Made by a program: the position numbers and the translations under genes
The notes under the pieces: generated by a model
What the model saw: the letters and a program-made list of their open reading frames with translations, nothing else
Database searches by the model: none
What the model was told of the DNA's origin: nothing
Origin: JAAZPG01 sp012797375
GTDB lineage: Bacteria; Acidobacteriota; Aminicenantia; Aminicenantales; UBA4085
Direction: 5' to 3'
Length of the DNA stretch: 31,755 bases
Assembly (NCBI GenBank): GCA_937868205.1
Contig: CALMMC010000011.1
Location: 1 to 31,755, forward strand
Part shown: piece after piece, positions 22,156 to 29,815 of the stretch
Numbering within the stretch: position 1 is the first letter of the stretch
Layout: each line of letters opens with the position of its first letter

Positions 22156-23501
22156 CCCCCGGGGCTGCGGTCGACGACCTGAAATCCCTGGCCGAGAGGT
22201 TCGTCCTCTTCGGCCGAGCCTGCGGAGCCGATGAAATCGAGGTCGGCCTGGGCGACGACACCGAGTTCGAGGTCGATGTCCGCCTGGGCCGGATCGAAAA
22301 CCTCGTCGAGGCCGGAACGCGTTCGATGGGGCTTCGAGTCATCAAGGACGGGAAAACCGCTTTCGCGGGCTCCTCCGATCTGACGCCGGAGACAATCGAG
22401 GGCTTGATCCGGAACGCGGTCCGGCGGGCGGAGCTCGCCAGCCCGGATCCCTGCGCCGGACTTCCGGATTCTTTTTCCCCGGCGGTCGATCCGGCCGGCC
22501 TCGATCTTTATGATCCGGCCGTCGCTGTCCTCGATCCGGCGGAGAAAATCCGCCTGGCCATGGAAACCGAGCGGATCGCTCTTTCCGACTCCCGCATCGT
22601 CAATTCCCACGGCTCCAGCTGCCACACCCACGAGGGCGTTTCCGTCCTGTCCAATTCCCGGGGATTCCTCGGCGCCTACCGGAAAACGTTCGCCGGATTG
22701 AACGTCGGTTTGCAAGCCGGCGAGACCGATGACTTGGCCGAGGATTTCTGGTTTTCCTCCGAAACCCACCTCGACGCCCTGGCCGGGCCCGAGGAGATCG
22801 CCCGGACGGCCGTCGCCCGGACGATCCGCCATCTCAAGCCGCGCAAGATCGAAACCCAAAAGGCGCCCGTGGTTTTCGAACCGCTGATGACGGGTCAAAT
22901 CCTCGGGTTCCTCTTCGGATGCCTGACCGGGACGGCCGTTTATCAGAAATCGACGTTCCTCGGCGAGCGCCTGGGCGACCGGATCGGGCGGGAGGCGGTC
23001 ACCGTCATCGATGACGGGCTTCTTCCCCGGGGTCTCGGCTCGAGCCCGTTTGATTCCGAGGGCGTGCCCTCGCGGCGGACCGTGGTCATCGAAAACGGCG
23101 TTCTGAAGTCGTTTCTCTGCAACACGTATGCCGCCCGAAAGATCGGCGCCTCCTCGACCGGAAACGCCGACGGATCCGGCGTCGGCCCGGGCAATTTCCA
23201 TCTTCGGCCGGGCGGGGACGCGCCGGAGGAAATCATCCGGTCGACGGCCAAGGGACTCTATCTCGTCCGAACGCTGGGCCAGGGATTCAATCCGGTGACC
23301 GGCGACATCTCCCTGGGGGCGTTTGGTTTATGGATCGAGAACGGAGAATTCGCTTATCCGGTTTCCGAGATCACGATTTCCGGAAACCTGGGCGACTTCC
23401 TGATGAATATCGAGAGAATCGGCAGCGATTTGATTTTCAACGGATCGATCTGCGGACCGACGATCAAAGTGTCGGAGATGCAGATTGCCGGCCGGTCCTG
23501 A
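22152..23501 (+). CDS. tldE: TldE/PmbA subunit, non-catalytic partner of TldD
   Basis: This 449-residue homologue of TldD lacks the HExxxH zinc motif, as expected of the TldE (PmbA) half of the complex. Family features include the N-terminal EVDVRLGRIENLVEAGTRS, MGLRVIKDGKTAFA, SEGVPSRRTVVIENG and the C-terminal GDFLMNIERIGSDL. The ATG at 22152 is chosen over the upstream ATG at 22107 because GGAGG lies six bases before it and it shares ATGA with the tldD stop; the upstream codon would overlap tldD by 49 bases. No RiPP-like precursor gene was seen nearby, so general peptide turnover is the simplest role. Confidence 0.92.
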   Translation: MTPGAAVDDLKSLAERFVLFGRACGADEIEVGLGDDTEFEVDVRLGRIENLVEAGTRSMGLRVIKDGKTAFAGSSDLTPETIEGLIRNAVRRAELASPDPCAGLPDSFSPAVDPAGLDLYDPAVAVLDPAEKIRLAMETERIALSDSRIVNSHGSSCHTHEGVSVLSNSRGFLGAYRKTFAGLNVGLQAGETDDLAEDFWFSSETHLDALAGPEEIARTAVARTIRHLKPRKIETQKAPVVFEPLMTGQILGFLFGCLTGTAVYQKSTFLGERLGDRIGREAVTVIDDGLLPRGLGSSPFDSEGVPSRRTVVIENGVLKSFLCNTYAARKIGASSTGNADGSGVGPGNFHLRPGGDAPEEIIRSTAKGLYLVRTLGQGFNPVTGDISLGAFGLWIENGEFAYPVSEITISGNLGDFLMNIERIGSDLIFNGSICGPTIKVSEMQIAGRS

Positions 23502-23531
23502 TCGCACCGGCGCCGGCCGGGAAGGATAAAC

Positions 23532-24404
23532 ATGAATAAAATCGGACAACGAGCGGGCGCCCTTCTTGGGTCCTCGATTCTCATTATTTTAGGCAGCTTG
23601 ATCATGGGCCTGGGGTACGCCCTGTTCCTGATCCCCCATCATTTCGTCCCGGGCGGCGTCTCGGGGGCGGCCATCATCGTCAATTTCCTGACCCGATTTC
23701 CGGTCGGCACGTTGATCCTCATCCTCAACATCCCGATCTTCGCCCTCGGCTACAAGATCATGGGCCGGAAGTCCGCCGTCCGGAGCCTGGCCGGACTGTT
23801 CATCTCCTCGTTCTTCATCGACTTTTTCAACGTGATGATCGGCCTCCCGTCGGCTACGGAAGACGCCGTCCTGGCCGCGATCTACGGCGGAGTGATGCTC
23901 GGCATCGGCTTGGGACTCGTTTTCCGCGGCGGAGCGTCGACCGGCGGATCGGACATCATCGGCCAGATCTTCAACAAGCGTTTCGGCCTGTCGATCGGCA
24001 TGTCGATCATGCTCATCGACTTTTTCATCATCTCGGGTTCCGGGTTCGTCTTCGGCGGGCTGGAAGCTCCTCTGTACGGCTACATCGTCCTGTTCGTCTC
24101 CTCCAAGGTCATCGATATGGTGCTCGAGGGCTTGAGCTTCACGAAGATGGTGATCATCACCTCGACCAAGACCGCCGAGATCCAGGCTTTCATCCTCAAG
24201 ACCCTCGACCGGAGCGGAACGGCCCTCCGGTCGCGGTCGCTGTACCTGAACCGGGAGGGGGAAACCATCATCACCGTGATTTCCCCCAAGCAGCTGGTCG
24301 AGCTGCGGGCGTTCATCAAGTCGCTCGACCCGGACGCGTTCGTCATCGTCAACGACACGTACGCCGTCCTGGGAAGGGGTTTCAAGGCTCCCCACGTCGG
24401 CTGA
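23532..24404 (+). CDS. YitT family membrane protein (DUF2179)
   Basis: This 290-residue protein has five or six hydrophobic helices (about 11-190) followed by a soluble C-terminal DUF2179 domain (about 205-285, from ITSTKTAEIQAFIL to VIVNDTYAVLG). Conserved YitT features are FLIPHHFVPGGVSGAAII, the repeated Gly-rich helix GVMLGIGLGLVFRGGASTGGSDII and SSKVIDMVLEG. The family is widespread, with no well-established biochemical role. The ATG at 23532 has AAGGA five bases upstream. It lies 30 bases after tldE in the same direction and is probably the last gene of that operon. Confidence 0.9.
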   Translation: MNKIGQRAGALLGSSILIILGSLIMGLGYALFLIPHHFVPGGVSGAAIIVNFLTRFPVGTLILILNIPIFALGYKIMGRKSAVRSLAGLFISSFFIDFFNVMIGLPSATEDAVLAAIYGGVMLGIGLGLVFRGGASTGGSDIIGQIFNKRFGLSIGMSIMLIDFFIISGSGFVFGGLEAPLYGYIVLFVSSKVIDMVLEGLSFTKMVIITSTKTAEIQAFILKTLDRSGTALRSRSLYLNREGETIITVISPKQLVELRAFIKSLDPDAFVIVNDTYAVLGRGFKAPHVG

Positions 24405-24427
24405 GGGAAGAGCGCCTCCCGTCTCAG
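24401..24427. other. Imperfect hairpin between convergent genes
   Basis: CTGAGGGA (24401-24408) pairs with TCCC (24417-24420) and CTCAG (24423-24427), with a two-base bulge. It spans both stop codons, that of the YitT gene (24402-24404) and that of the nitroreductase gene (24424-24426). There is no T-tract on either strand, so it is not a canonical intrinsic terminator, although it may act as a 3'-end structure for both messages. Confidence 0.45.
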
Positions 24428-24999
24428 TACGTGTTGAAGCGGGCGACCGCGTCCAGCGTTCTCTTCGGAACATGGAAGACGCCGTCGGCGTCCTTCCAAT
24501 AGCGAGGCGAATCCCGGTACGGTTCGACGACGGACGTTTCGGCCGGATAGCCCAAGGCCAGGACGGAATCGATCCGGACGTGATCCGGGATTCCGAAGAG
24601 GGCTTGTATTTTCGGCCGGTCGATCGAGATCAGCCAGCAGCCGGCCACCCCTTCCCCGGCCGCGGCCAAGGCCATGTTCTCCACGGCCGCCCCGACGTCG
24701 TACTCGAACATCTTGTCCCGGATCTTCGTGTTGACGAGAACAATGATGTAGGCGGCCGGCTCCCGGCCGGGCTTCGGGTCGCCGTCGGGCTGGATGTAGG
24801 CCGCCCATTTCAAGCAGGGGAAAACGCCGGCCCGGGCGGCCGGATCGTCGACGACAAGAAACTCCAGCGGCTGGAGATTGGCGGCTGAGGGGGCTAGCCG
24901 CCCGGCGTCCACGAAGTCCATGAGAAGGTCCCGGGAAACGGGTTTCGGCCGGAACTGGCGGATGCTCCGGCGGGAAGCGATCAACCGGCGGATATTCAT
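24424..24999 (-). CDS. Nitroreductase-family FMN oxidoreductase
   Basis: This 191-residue protein has the nitroreductase fold, which uses FMN and NAD(P)H to reduce nitro, quinone or other substrates. Typical segments are the N-terminal SRRSIRQFRPKPV (phosphate-binding Arg/Ser), DAGRLAPSAANLQPLEF, DVGAAVENMALAAAGEGVAGCW and ALGYPAE. The natural substrate cannot be told. The ATG at 24999 shares ATGA with the stop of the serine dehydratase gene upstream, so the two are translationally coupled. Its 3' end is 19 bases from the convergent YitT gene. Confidence 0.9.
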   Translation of the reverse strand: MNIRRLIASRRSIRQFRPKPVSRDLLMDFVDAGRLAPSAANLQPLEFLVVDDPAARAGVFPCLKWAAYIQPDGDPKPGREPAAYIIVLVNTKIRDKMFEYDVGAAVENMALAAAGEGVAGCWLISIDRPKIQALFGIPDHVRIDSVLALGYPAETSVVEPYRDSPRYWKDADGVFHVPKRTLDAVARFNTY

Positions 25000-26468
25000 G
25001 GCGGTGTCTCCTTTTCGAGCCCGGCCGGTCCCCTCTTCCGAACTTTCCGTTCCAGCGACCGGGCCGCCGGGGTGACGGCCAGGCCGCCCCGCGACGTCAC
25101 CCGGAGCTCGGATGGAAGAATCCGTCCCGAGGCCAGCGAGGCGTCAATCGTATCATCGAGGGGAACCGGGTTTTCATAGCCGCCGAGAACGAGGTCGGCG
25201 CAAAGAAACGCCGAAGCGGCGGCCGCGGCGTTCCGGGTGAAACAGGGAATTTCGCATCGTCCGGCGACCAGGTCGCAAACCGAGCCCATCGTATTCTGAA
25301 GCGAGATCGCGGCCGCGTCGCAGGCTTGCCGGGCGGTTCCGCCGGCGGCTTCGACCACGGCGGCCGCGGCCATCGCCCCGGCCGCTCCAATTTCCACCTG
25401 GCAGCCGGCGATCTCGGCAGCGAAAGTCGCCCGCCGGACGAAGACGAGGCCGATCGCTCCGGCCGCGAACAAGGACCGGAGGATGTCCGCCCGGCCGGCC
25501 CGGCCATCCTCCGCGAGGGTCGCGGCCACGGCGGCCAGAACGCCGGCCGAACCTCCGGTCGGAGCGGCGCAGACGACGGCCCCGCTGTTGACCGCCTGCA
25601 TCACGGCCATGGCCCGGGCCGCCGTCCGAACCGGACGTCCGCCCGACGGCAGCGCGTTCCGCTTTTCCGCTTCGAGAATCCGGGCGGCGGCCGGCCGGAG
25701 AAGCCTCAAATGAACTTGTCCCGGATCAAGGCCGGACCGGAGGGATCGCTTCATGACGGCAAAGCGCCGGAGCATTTCCGCGTCGACGTCCTCTCCGGAC
25801 AAGCCCAGAACGCGGATTTCGTTCAAGCGTCCGGCCTCGCCCGCCGTAAGTCCCCGCCGCCGAGCCAGGGCGGCGAGGTCAGCCGCGCTCCGGAACAGGG
25901 GCTCGGCCGCCCGGGGGAAGAACACCGGTTCGGCCCGCAGCCGGACGAACCGTCCGTCCGGTCCGCGGAAATTCATCCGGAAAGCTTTCTTTCCGTCGAT
26001 CCAAACCGGTTTTCCCTCGATCCGAACGACGGCGAACGATCCGCCGCCGGTCGAGCGGGCCAGGATCTCCAGTCTCCGGCCGGAGGCCGTCCAAAGGCGG
26101 ACGCGGACGGCGTTTGGATGACCGGCGCGTCCGAGGCGTCCGGCCTCGAAGGCGATGTCGAGCCCCTCGCTCCGGGCGGTCCGGAGGACGTCGGTGAAGC
26201 GCGCGTCGGTCAGCGGCCGGCCGGCAAGACCGCAGGCGAAGGCCCGGTCGGCGTTCTGGGTTTGGTAGGTTTCAATGTAAGAACCCGATGGATCGAAAGA
26301 AACAACGGCTCGGACGGGCGGTTCCCCCAGGAGCATCCGGCAGGTCGCGGCGATGTGATAGGAGCCGGCCGTATGGGAGCTGGAGGGCCCCCGCATCACC
26401 GGCCCGATCACGTCGTTGAAGACGGACAGGAACGGCCGGCCGGATTCGGATGGCGCGTCCTTCGGCAT
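24996..26468 (-). CDS. sdaA: L-serine dehydratase, iron-sulfur type, single chain
   Basis: This 490-residue enzyme deaminates L-serine to pyruvate and ammonia using an oxygen-sensitive [4Fe-4S] cluster. The N-terminal beta-type domain has GPVMRGPSSSHTAG (22-35). The C-terminal alpha domain has APTGGSAGV, the ligand Cys in AGCQVEIG, and C398 and C409 in a C-x10-C spacing. An additional C405 lies between them. Fusion of beta and alpha parts in one chain matches SdaA of many bacteria. The ATG at 26468 is supported by GGAGGA 8-9 bases upstream; the open frame extends 30 codons further without family sequence. The aminoacrylate it releases is the type of substrate RidA detoxifies. Confidence 0.92.
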   Translation of the reverse strand: MPKDAPSESGRPFLSVFNDVIGPVMRGPSSSHTAGSYHIAATCRMLLGEPPVRAVVSFDPSGSYIETYQTQNADRAFACGLAGRPLTDARFTDVLRTARSEGLDIAFEAGRLGRAGHPNAVRVRLWTASGRRLEILARSTGGGSFAVVRIEGKPVWIDGKKAFRMNFRGPDGRFVRLRAEPVFFPRAAEPLFRSAADLAALARRRGLTAGEAGRLNEIRVLGLSGEDVDAEMLRRFAVMKRSLRSGLDPGQVHLRLLRPAAARILEAEKRNALPSGGRPVRTAARAMAVMQAVNSGAVVCAAPTGGSAGVLAAVAATLAEDGRAGRADILRSLFAAGAIGLVFVRRATFAAEIAGCQVEIGAAGAMAAAAVVEAAGGTARQACDAAAISLQNTMGSVCDLVAGRCEIPCFTRNAAAAASAFLCADLVLGGYENPVPLDDTIDASLASGRILPSELRVTSRGGLAVTPAARSLERKVRKRGPAGLEKETPP

Positions 26469-26729
26469 GTCCCTTCTCCTCCCTGACGACGGCGCTCCCT
26501 CCGGGACGCGGGAATCCCGGCCGGAGCGTAGGGCCCGGATTCCGCCGACGGTCCTCACAAGGGCGGGCCGTTTCAGCCGGATGTCCGAGGCGGATTTTCA
26601 GCCGGGGGCGGGATCATCGGCTTTTCCACGGCCGCTCGGGACCCGGCTCGGCTTCCCGCGGCGAAGACCATCCGGCCGGCGTTCCAACGGAGTTCGGCCC
26701 ATGCTTCCCCCCGGGGCTCCCGGACCGCC
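26469..26729. other. Intergenic region between sdaA and the GS-like gene
   Basis: This 261-base stretch is the longest gene-free gap in the contig. No credible gene, RNA, terminator with T-tract or standard promoter was seen on either strand. It contains two direct copies of TTTCAGCCGG. Open frames across it are low-complexity Arg/Pro/Gly translations with no family resemblance. Confidence 0.5.
26571..26605. repeat. Two direct copies of a 10-base motif
   Basis: TTTCAGCCGG occurs at 26571-26580 and 26596-26605, 25 bases start to start, 103-137 bases upstream of the sdaA start. The spacing is about two and a half helical turns. It could be a pair of regulator sites or chance in GC-rich DNA. 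Confidence 0.35.
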
Positions 26730-28298
26730 TCAGTGCCGGTGGATATCCTTGTGCATGATGCTCCGCATCCGGACGCGGCGCTCCTCGTTCGGCATGGCGT
26801 CGAGGCTCTTGTTCAGAAACTCGTCGTCCTCCGCCTGCAGCAGGCGGATGACGTAATCGATGACGCTCGGCGGGAACATCCCGTCCCGCTCGTAGAGTCC
26901 GCGCTCGCTCTGGAGGATCCGGCTCGATCCGACGCAGCTGGAGGGAAGGGCGGCCAGGCGGGAGAGCAGCTCCTTGTCGGCGAAGATGTCGCCCTTGACG
27001 TACAGCTTCTCAGCCAGGGCCCGGGCCGATTCGCCGCGGGTGGCCTTGTCTTTCCGGGAAAGAGCCCACTCGGCGGACATCGTCATCCCGGCCAACAAGA
27101 GGTGGATCAGGGCGCTTCCGTCGGGCGTGCGGAGCTCGACGGTCTGCCGGCCCTCGCCGGCCCGGTACAGGGCGGTGTCCCGGGGATTCAAGGACCGGGC
27201 CAAGTGCCGCTTGTTCGTCCAAGCCAAGGGAACGCGGATCATGGCGCTCCGGTTGAGATCGCTCCAGCAGACGTAGGTCGGCGCTTCCTGGTGGGGAACG
27301 AGGCGGAGATAAGCCGAAGACGTCGTGTTGCCGAAGGCCGTCAGGGATTCGGCGTGACGGCAGAGGCCGCCGACCAGCAGGCGGGCGTCCTTGGAGAGGG
27401 CGCCGTCGGGCCCGGTCATGACGTTCCGTCCGCCGCGCTTCAGCTCCATGTGGAAGTGGAGGCCCGTTCCGGCCGCCCCATCCTCGAGCTTGGGAGCGAA
27501 TGTCACCGAGCAGCCGTTGCGCCAGGCGATGTTTCGAATCAGCCAGCGGCCGAGGACGACGTCATCGGCCATGGATTCGATCGGCCGGGGGGCGAACTCG
27601 ATTTCGAGCTGCTCGGCCAGCTTGCCCTTGAGCTCGGGAAGGTCGCTTTGGACGCCGTCGATGCAGCCGACCTCGCCGTGGGCGTACTTGACGGCGCCGT
27701 TGATCTTGGTGATCCGGCTGAGAATCTCGTTGACGATCGGCCCGGACTTGAGAAAGGGCGGGCTGTTATGATAGCCCTTCTGGAAACCGGTCGGAAAAAG
27801 ATCGGATCCCCGCTCGGAAAGCAGATAGAACTCGATCTCGCCCAGGGCGTAAAGCTCGAGGCCGGTGTTCTTGCGGAATAATTCGGCCGCCCGCTTGAGG
27901 ATGCTGTCCGGGGCGAAGGGGGCCAGGGTTCCGTCCTTGGTGTAATAGCGGCAGATGAAATCCAGGCTGCGGTCGTCGAACGGGTTGAGAAAGGCGGAGG
28001 AATAGAGCGGGACGACGTAGAGGTCGGAGGCGGCCGTTTCGACCATTCCCTTGAAGATGGACGAGCCGTCGAGGCGCTCCCCTTCGGCCAGGATCGCCTC
28101 GGCCTGAGCCTTGTCGGCGACGGGGAGGCGGAGCTCCTTCAACCGGCCGTCCAGGGCGGTGTAATGAAACGTGATCCGTTCCAGCCCGCGGCGGGCGATG
28201 ACCCGAATGAGATCGGCCCGGGTGAAATCCTCCGGACGTTTGTCGAGCAGGACGGAGAGGGGGGAAGACAGGGCGAAAGGATAGCGGGACGAGGGCAT
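26730..28298 (-). CDS. Divergent glutamine synthetase family protein
   Basis: This 522-residue relative of glutamine synthetase (glutamate + NH3 + ATP to glutamine) keeps the catalytic residues: DGSS (77-80), E154 and E156 in GEIEF, E209 in HGEVG, E232 in QLEIEF, H281/H283 in GTGLHFH, E338 in QEAP, R355 in NRSAMIRVP, and E388/R390 in VELR. E209 and E232 are 23 residues apart, against 8 between the equivalent glutamates (212, 220) of Salmonella GlnA, so the loop carries about 15 extra residues. The usual adenylylation motif (NLYDLPPEE) is not recognisable. It is a single-chain GS of near-normal length, neither the long type III nor the short type II; a role on another amine cannot be excluded. 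ATG 28298 has AAGGAG seven bases upstream. Confidence 0.87.
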   Translation of the reverse strand: MPSSRYPFALSSPLSVLLDKRPEDFTRADLIRVIARRGLERITFHYTALDGRLKELRLPVADKAQAEAILAEGERLDGSSIFKGMVETAASDLYVVPLYSSAFLNPFDDRSLDFICRYYTKDGTLAPFAPDSILKRAAELFRKNTGLELYALGEIEFYLLSERGSDLFPTGFQKGYHNSPPFLKSGPIVNEILSRITKINGAVKYAHGEVGCIDGVQSDLPELKGKLAEQLEIEFAPRPIESMADDVVLGRWLIRNIAWRNGCSVTFAPKLEDGAAGTGLHFHMELKRGGRNVMTGPDGALSKDARLLVGGLCRHAESLTAFGNTTSSAYLRLVPHQEAPTYVCWSDLNRSAMIRVPLAWTNKRHLARSLNPRDTALYRAGEGRQTVELRTPDGSALIHLLLAGMTMSAEWALSRKDKATRGESARALAEKLYVKGDIFADKELLSRLAALPSSCVGSSRILQSERGLYERDGMFPPSVIDYVIRLLQAEDDEFLNKSLDAMPNEERRVRMRSIMHKDIHRH

Positions 28299-28349
28299 GA
28301 GCGAACTCCTTGGCTTATGGGACGCGACGGGCGTCCGAATCGAGGTCGT

Positions 28350-28374
28350 TTTTCCGTCCGGACCGGACGGAAAA
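28350..28374. promoter_or_regulatory. Perfect palindrome at the start of the GS transcript
   Basis: TTTTCCGTCCGG (28350-28361), one central base and its exact complement (28363-28374) form a 12-bp-arm palindrome. It begins four bases downstream of the GS -10 box and covers the expected +1 (near 28371). It could be a repressor operator or, if transcribed, a 5'-end hairpin. T-rich arms lie 5' and A-rich arms 3' on both strands, so it is not an intrinsic terminator. Confidence 0.7.
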
Positions 28375-28377
28375 GGC

Positions 28378-28406
28378 ATTTTATCGGAATGGCGGGGCTT
28401 TGACAA
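28378..28406 (-). promoter_or_regulatory. Promoter of the GS-like gene
   Basis: On the minus strand, TTGTCA (28406-28401), a 17-base spacer and TAAAAT (28383-28378) form a near-consensus sigma-70 promoter. The predicted start near 28371 gives a leader of about 73 bases that opens with the palindrome. Confidence 0.75.
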
Positions 28407-28429
28407 CCCGGCGGGACAGGGGGTCTCCC

Positions 28430-29773
28430 TCAATACAGGAGATACGGCCGGCGCACGGCCTCGAATTCCCGAAGGCCGGGTTCGAATCCGTCGGCGATCT
28501 CCCCCGCCGGCGCCCCCCCGAGAAAGGCTCGGCGGACGGAGGCCGTCCCGCAGACCTTATCGAAATAATCGTCGTGAAAGGCGAAGCGGTCCGGATACAT
28601 CTCCCGGAGAACGGCGATGATATGGAGCGCCGTCCGGATGGGCCGGAAGACGCTCCGGTCGATGACGTGGAGCTGGCAGCCGCCGCACCGCTCGCCTTGG
28701 AACTTGGAAAACGTCGGAGTGAACCACTGCTCCCGGAAAACCGCGCCCGGCAGCCCGAGGGCGTTGAGCCGGTCCGTCAGGGCCGCCGCGTCGATCCACG
28801 GCGCGCCGAAGAACTCGAACGGACGGGTCGTTCCCCGCCCCTCCGAAACGTTCGTCCCTTCGAACAGGACCTGTCCGGGATAGACGACGGCCGTGTCCAG
28901 TGTCGGCATGTTGGGAGACGGCGTCACCCAAGGAAGTCCCGTTTCGTCGAACCACAGGCCCCGCGTCCAGCCCTTCACCGGGATGACCGTCAGCTTGGCC
29001 TTCTTCTCCAGGAAACGATCGTTGATCAGGAGAGCCATCTCGCCGATCGTCATCCCGTGGCGGAGGGGAATGGGATAAAGCCCGATGAAGCTGCTGAATT
29101 CCGGGGATTCGAGAACCGGCCCCTCCAGGATGGCTCCGGTCACCGGGTTCGGCCGGTCTAAGACAACGAAGTCGAGCCCGGCGGCGGCGCAGGCCTGCAT
29201 GGCGTAGGCCATTGTCGCCGCGTACGTGTAAACGCGCGTCCCGATGTCTTGGATGTCGAACAGGAGGACATCGATGCCGCGGGTCATCTCCGGCCGGAGG
29301 GCTTTATCCTCGCCGGTCGTATCAAAGGTCCGCATGAACGCGTCGATATCCTCCAACATGTCCGGCTGCGGCTTTTGCGACGGGCCGTAGAGACTGAAGA
29401 CGGGCAGGCCGGAGGCGGCGTCGATCATAAACGGGACGTATTCCCCGGCCTGGGCTTCTCCCCGGACGCCATGCTCGGGGGCGAACAGGGCGACGAGACG
29501 GACGCCCGGAACGTTGCGGATCCGGGCGATCGCGCCGGACAGGCGTGAATCGACGCCGGAAGGATTCGTGATCAAGCCGACGTTCCTGCCCCGGATCAAA
29601 TCGAGGCGCTCGGAAAGCAGCGTCTCGAGTCCCGGACGGACCTTCGAAGCAGCCGCCTCCATCGCGGAGGGATTCCCGCTCCGTTCAGGCCGGCAGGCGG
29701 AGACCGCCGCGGCCGAGACCAGACCCAGGATCAAAACGGGAACGATTTTCCATCCGGCGCGCGTCTTTCTCAC
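28430..29773 (-). CDS. namZ: Exo-beta-N-acetylmuramidase lipoprotein (NamZ/DUF1343)
   Basis: This 447-residue protein has a lipoprotein signal (KIVPVLILGLVSAAAVSAC, lipobox Cys27), so it is probably anchored facing the periplasm. The DUF1343/NamZ family releases N-acetylmuramic acid from the non-reducing ends of peptidoglycan fragments. Typical segments are GLITNPSGVD, ALFAPEHGVRGEAQAG, LFDIQDIGTRVYTY, VLDRPNPVTG, and SPNMPTLDTAVVYPG with the following FEGTNVSEGRGTTRPF. The start is the GTG at 29773, with AAGGAG five bases upstream. It follows the NagX-like gene by 42 bases and also has its own good promoter inside the end of that gene. The two genes together suggest recovery of wall amino sugars. 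Confidence 0.92.
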   Translation of the reverse strand: MRKTRAGWKIVPVLILGLVSAAAVSACRPERSGNPSAMEAAASKVRPGLETLLSERLDLIRGRNVGLITNPSGVDSRLSGAIARIRNVPGVRLVALFAPEHGVRGEAQAGEYVPFMIDAASGLPVFSLYGPSQKPQPDMLEDIDAFMRTFDTTGEDKALRPEMTRGIDVLLFDIQDIGTRVYTYAATMAYAMQACAAAGLDFVVLDRPNPVTGAILEGPVLESPEFSSFIGLYPIPLRHGMTIGEMALLINDRFLEKKAKLTVIPVKGWTRGLWFDETGLPWVTPSPNMPTLDTAVVYPGQVLFEGTNVSEGRGTTRPFEFFGAPWIDAAALTDRLNALGLPGAVFREQWFTPTFSKFQGERCGGCQLHVIDRSVFRPIRTALHIIAVLREMYPDRFAFHDDYFDKVCGTASVRRAFLGGAPAGEIADGFEPGLREFEAVRRPYLLY

Positions 29774-29785
29774 GTTCGCTCCTTT

Positions 29786-29802
29786 CCGATCATCCGGATC
29801 GG
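29786..29802 (-). other. Small hairpin next to the namZ ribosome-binding site
   Basis: CCGATC (29786-29791) and GATCGG (29797-29802) pair with a five-base loop. The structure sits in the namZ leader, one base away from the AAGGAG site (minus strand of 29779-29784). It could influence translation, but a 6-bp stem can occur by chance. Confidence 0.4.
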
Positions 29803-29815
29803 CGGCGGTGGCTTC

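Noticed and set aside
20737..23501. TldD/TldE as part of a peptide-antibiotic (RiPP) cluster.
   Set aside because: No precursor peptide, YcaO, radical SAM or exporter gene is seen nearby; general peptide turnover is simpler.
28350..28374. Palindrome upstream of the GS-like gene as an intrinsic terminator of namZ.
   Set aside because: The arm order is T-rich then A-rich on both strands, so neither strand has a T-tract after the stem, and it lies downstream of the GS -10 box rather than directly after namZ.
28299..28433. 45-codon N-terminal extension of the GS-like protein.
   Set aside because: It covers the promoter and palindrome, and the ATG at 28298 has a good AAGGAG site.
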